A stretch of DNA of 64,000 bases from Rhizobacter sp. Root1221 (GTDB taxonomy: Bacteria > Pseudomonadota > Gammaproteobacteria > Burkholderiales > Burkholderiaceae_C), in the NCBI RefSeq assembly GCF_001425785.1, contig NZ_LMDI01000005.1:26058-90057 (forward strand). Direction: 5' to 3'. This document shows, in pieces, positions 62,421 through 64,000 of this stretch. The notes under the pieces were generated by a model. The model had not been told where the DNA came from and did not search any database. It saw nothing but the letters and a program-made list of their open reading frames with translations. The position numbers and the translations under genes were made by a program. Numbering within the stretch: position 1 is the stretch's first letter; the number at the start of each line of letters is the position of its first letter.

Positions 62421-63320
62421 ATGGACCGCATCGCCGCTGCCCGCGTGTTCGTCGCCATCAACGACCGGGGCAGCCTGATCGGTGCGGCCGAGGCGCTGGG
62501 CATGTCCCGCGCGATGGTGACGCGCTACCTGGCGGAGATGGAACAGTGGGCCGGCGCGCGCCTGCTGCACCGGACCACCCGCCGGCTCGGGCTCACGGCC
62601 GCTGGCGAGGCCACGCTGCAACGCTGCCGGCTGATGCTCGACGTGGCCGACGGCGTGCCGCTGGCGGGCGACTCCGAGGCCGACGAGCCGCGGGGCATGT
62701 TGCGCATCGCGTGTTCGCAGTCGCTGGCCCAGTCGGTGCTGGCGCCCGCCGTCACGGCGTACCTGCAGCGCTACCCGCGCGCGACGGTGGACCTGCTGAT
62801 CGGCAACCAGGCGGTGAACCTGGTGGGCGAACGCATCGACCTCGCGATCCGCATCACCAACCACCTCGACCCGAACGTGATCGCCCGGCCCCTCGGCCAG
62901 TGCGATTCGGTGGTGTGCGCCGCGCCGGCCTACCTGCGCGCGCAGGGCACGCCGCTGCACGTGGCGGACCTGGCCCGCCACAACTGCCTGACCTATTCGT
63001 ACTTCGGCAAGACCCTGTGGGAGTTCACGCACGACGGCGCCCCGGTGAGCGTGCCGGTCAGCGGCAACCTCAGTGCCGACGACTCGGTCGTGCTGCTGGC
63101 CGCGGCCGAGGCGGGCGCCGGCATCGTGCTGCAGCCGCGCCATTCGGCCGCTGCCCCCATCGCCGACGGGCGCCTCGTGGCCCTGCTGCCCCACCTGCAC
63201 CCGCAACCGCTCGGCATCCACGCGCTGTACGTCTCGCACTCGCAGATGTCGGCCACGCTGCGGACGATGCTGGACTTCCTGGTGGTGTGGTTCGCGGCGC
63301 AGCCGGCAGGACGCGTCTGA
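62421..63320 (+). CDS. LysR-family transcriptional regulator
   Basis: 299 residues. The helix-turn-helix ([38 protein letters not shown]) is followed by [20 protein letters not shown], typical of the CrgA/AaeR-like branch. The effector domain has [40 protein letters not shown] and [13 protein letters not shown]. It is divergent from the exported metallo-hydrolase with 102 bp between starts, the classical layout for a LysR target. Convergent with etfA. Confidence 0.87.
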   Translation: MDRIAAARVFVAINDRGSLIGAAEALGMSRAMVTRYLAEMEQWAGARLLHRTTRRLGLTAAGEATLQRCRLMLDVADGVPLAGDSEADEPRGMLRIACSQSLAQSVLAPAVTAYLQRYPRATVDLLIGNQAVNLVGERIDLAIRITNHLDPNVIARPLGQCDSVVCAAPAYLRAQGTPLHVADLARHNCLTYSYFGKTLWEFTHDGAPVSVPVSGNLSADDSVVLLAAAEAGAGIVLQPRHSAAAPIADGRLVALLPHLHPQPLGIHALYVSHSQMSATLRTMLDFLVVWFAAQPAGRV

Positions 63321-63333
63321 AGGCCGGCGCCGT

Positions 63334-64000
63334 CACACGGCCTGGACCAGCTCGGGCACCGCGGTGAACAGGTCGGCTTCGAGACCGTAGTCGGCCACGC
63401 TGAAGATGGGCGCCTCGGGGTCCTTGTTGATGGCCACGATGACCTTGGAGTCCTTCATGCCGGCCAGCGGCTTCGAGACCGTAGTCGGCCACGCTGAAGA
63501 TGGGCGCCTCGGGGTCCTTGTTGATGGCCACGATGACCTTGGAGTCCTTCATGCCGGCCAGGTGCTGGATGGCACCCGAGATGCCCGCGGCGATGTACAA
63601 CTGCGGGGCCACGATCTTGCCGGTCTGGCCCACTTGCCAGTCGTTGGGCGCGTAGCCTGCGTCCACCGCCGCGCGGCTGGCGCCCAGCGCCGCGCCGAGC
63701 TTGTCGGCCAGCGGCGTGAGCACCTCGTTGAACTTGTCGCTGCTGCCCAGCGCCCGGCCGCCCGAGACGATGATCTTCGCCGCGGTGAGTTCCGGGCGGT
63801 CGTTCCGGGCGATCTCGCTGCCCGCGAACTTGCTGCTGCCGTTGTCGGCCGTGGCCTGGGCAGTTTCAACCGCGGCGCTGCCGCCGGTGGCCGCCGCGCC
63901 GTCGAAGCCCGTGGCGCGCACGGTGAGGACCTTCACCTTGTCGCTCGACTGCACCGTGGCGATGGCGTTGCCGGCGTAGATGGGGCGCTCGAACGTGTCG
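63334..64000 (-). pseudogene. etfA: Electron-transfer flavoprotein alpha subunit, 3' part, frameshifted by a 94-bp duplication
   Basis: The 5' end lies outside the window. The FAD domain is typical: [78 protein letters not shown] perfect 94-bp tandem duplication then shifts the frame. The native last residues ([13 protein letters not shown]) and stop at 63334 are still present but out of frame, and translation would instead continue for ~130 unrelated residues to about 63070, across the LysR gene. The FAD-binding segments before the duplication are complete, so some function may remain. The duplication may be real or an assembly error. Confidence 0.8.
63374..63561. repeat. Perfect tandem duplication of 94 bp inside etfA
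   Basis: 63374-63467 and 63468-63561 are identical, each beginning CGGCTTCGAGACC and ending CATGCCGGCCAG. The unit length is not a multiple of three, so it disrupts the reading frame. Exact identity indicates a very recent event or a sequence-assembly artefact. Confidence 0.9.

Noticed and set aside
63070..63333. C-terminal extension of EtfA over the LysR gene
   Set aside because: It arises only from the duplication-induced frameshift, is antisense to a well-supported LysR gene and has shadow-like composition.

Overview
The window is GC-rich (mostly about 65-70% G+C by eye) and its gene content points to a betaproteobacterium of the order Burkholderiales, probably free-living or plant-associated. 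Supporting signs are six Bug/TctC-type binding proteins, a gallate dioxygenase, a rhizobial-style rhamnose operon, TctDE-like signalling and an HrpB/HrpX-type (hrpII/PIP) promoter. The genus cannot be fixed from the sequence. No rRNA, tRNA, CRISPR array or complete insertion sequence was seen.

Layout. 1-4.3 kb: end of an aromatic (gallate) catabolic operon: 3' part of galA, a ModA-like protein without signal peptide, two Bug proteins and a DUF1932 dehydrogenase. 4.3-5.2 kb: a lipoprotein and a GlsB/YeaQ membrane protein. 5.5-8.9 kb: two genes that look like type III secretion substrates. The second is a tandem YopJ-family protein preceded by an exact TTCG-N16-TTCG box with a correctly spaced -10 element. 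8.9-23.7 kb: a polymorphic-toxin locus on the minus strand. In transcription order it holds a TpsB transporter, a 3019-residue FhaB/CdiA-type exoprotein ending in a papain-like Cys-His-Asp toxin domain, a zinc-ribbon putative immunity gene, an orphan toxin/immunity module, a decayed FHA fragment and a DUF1266/membrane-protein pair. This part contains AT-rich patches and internal repeats, as expected of a recombining cassette array.

23.8-32 kb: mixed housekeeping and accessory genes: a pentapeptide-repeat remnant, YihY/BrkB, a QseBC/PmrAB-like two-component system divergent from a serine-hydrolase lipoprotein, a siderophore-interacting flavoprotein, an ECF sigma factor, an NTP_transf_6 protein and a Bug protein. 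32-44 kb: an L-rhamnose operon: divergent LysR regulator, fused aldolase/lactaldehyde dehydrogenase, isomerase, ABC importer (binding protein, ATPase, two permeases), mutarotase, kinase and L-lactate dehydrogenase. The last six genes are joined by 4-bp ATGA overlaps. Together they can take rhamnose to dihydroxyacetone phosphate plus L-lactate, and L-lactate to pyruvate.

44-48.5 kb: a Bug protein divergent from a TctDE-like two-component system whose last gene is another TctC-like protein, with no TctA/TctB permease. 48.6-55.8 kb: a little-known operon of a BTAD/SARP-type ATPase regulator, a DUF1631 protein, a short paralogue of the DUF1631 N-terminus and small unknown genes. 55.9-59.1 kb: NTF2-like protein and 2,4-dienoyl-CoA reductase, divergent from a PadR regulator, with two clear TGCAA-N4-TTGCA palindromes between them. 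A third copy lies in the divergent promoter next to the DUF1631 operon. 59.1-64 kb: lipoprotein, Bug protein, atypical metallo-beta-lactamase-fold protein, LysR regulator and the 3' part of etfA, which is frameshifted by a perfect 94-bp tandem duplication.
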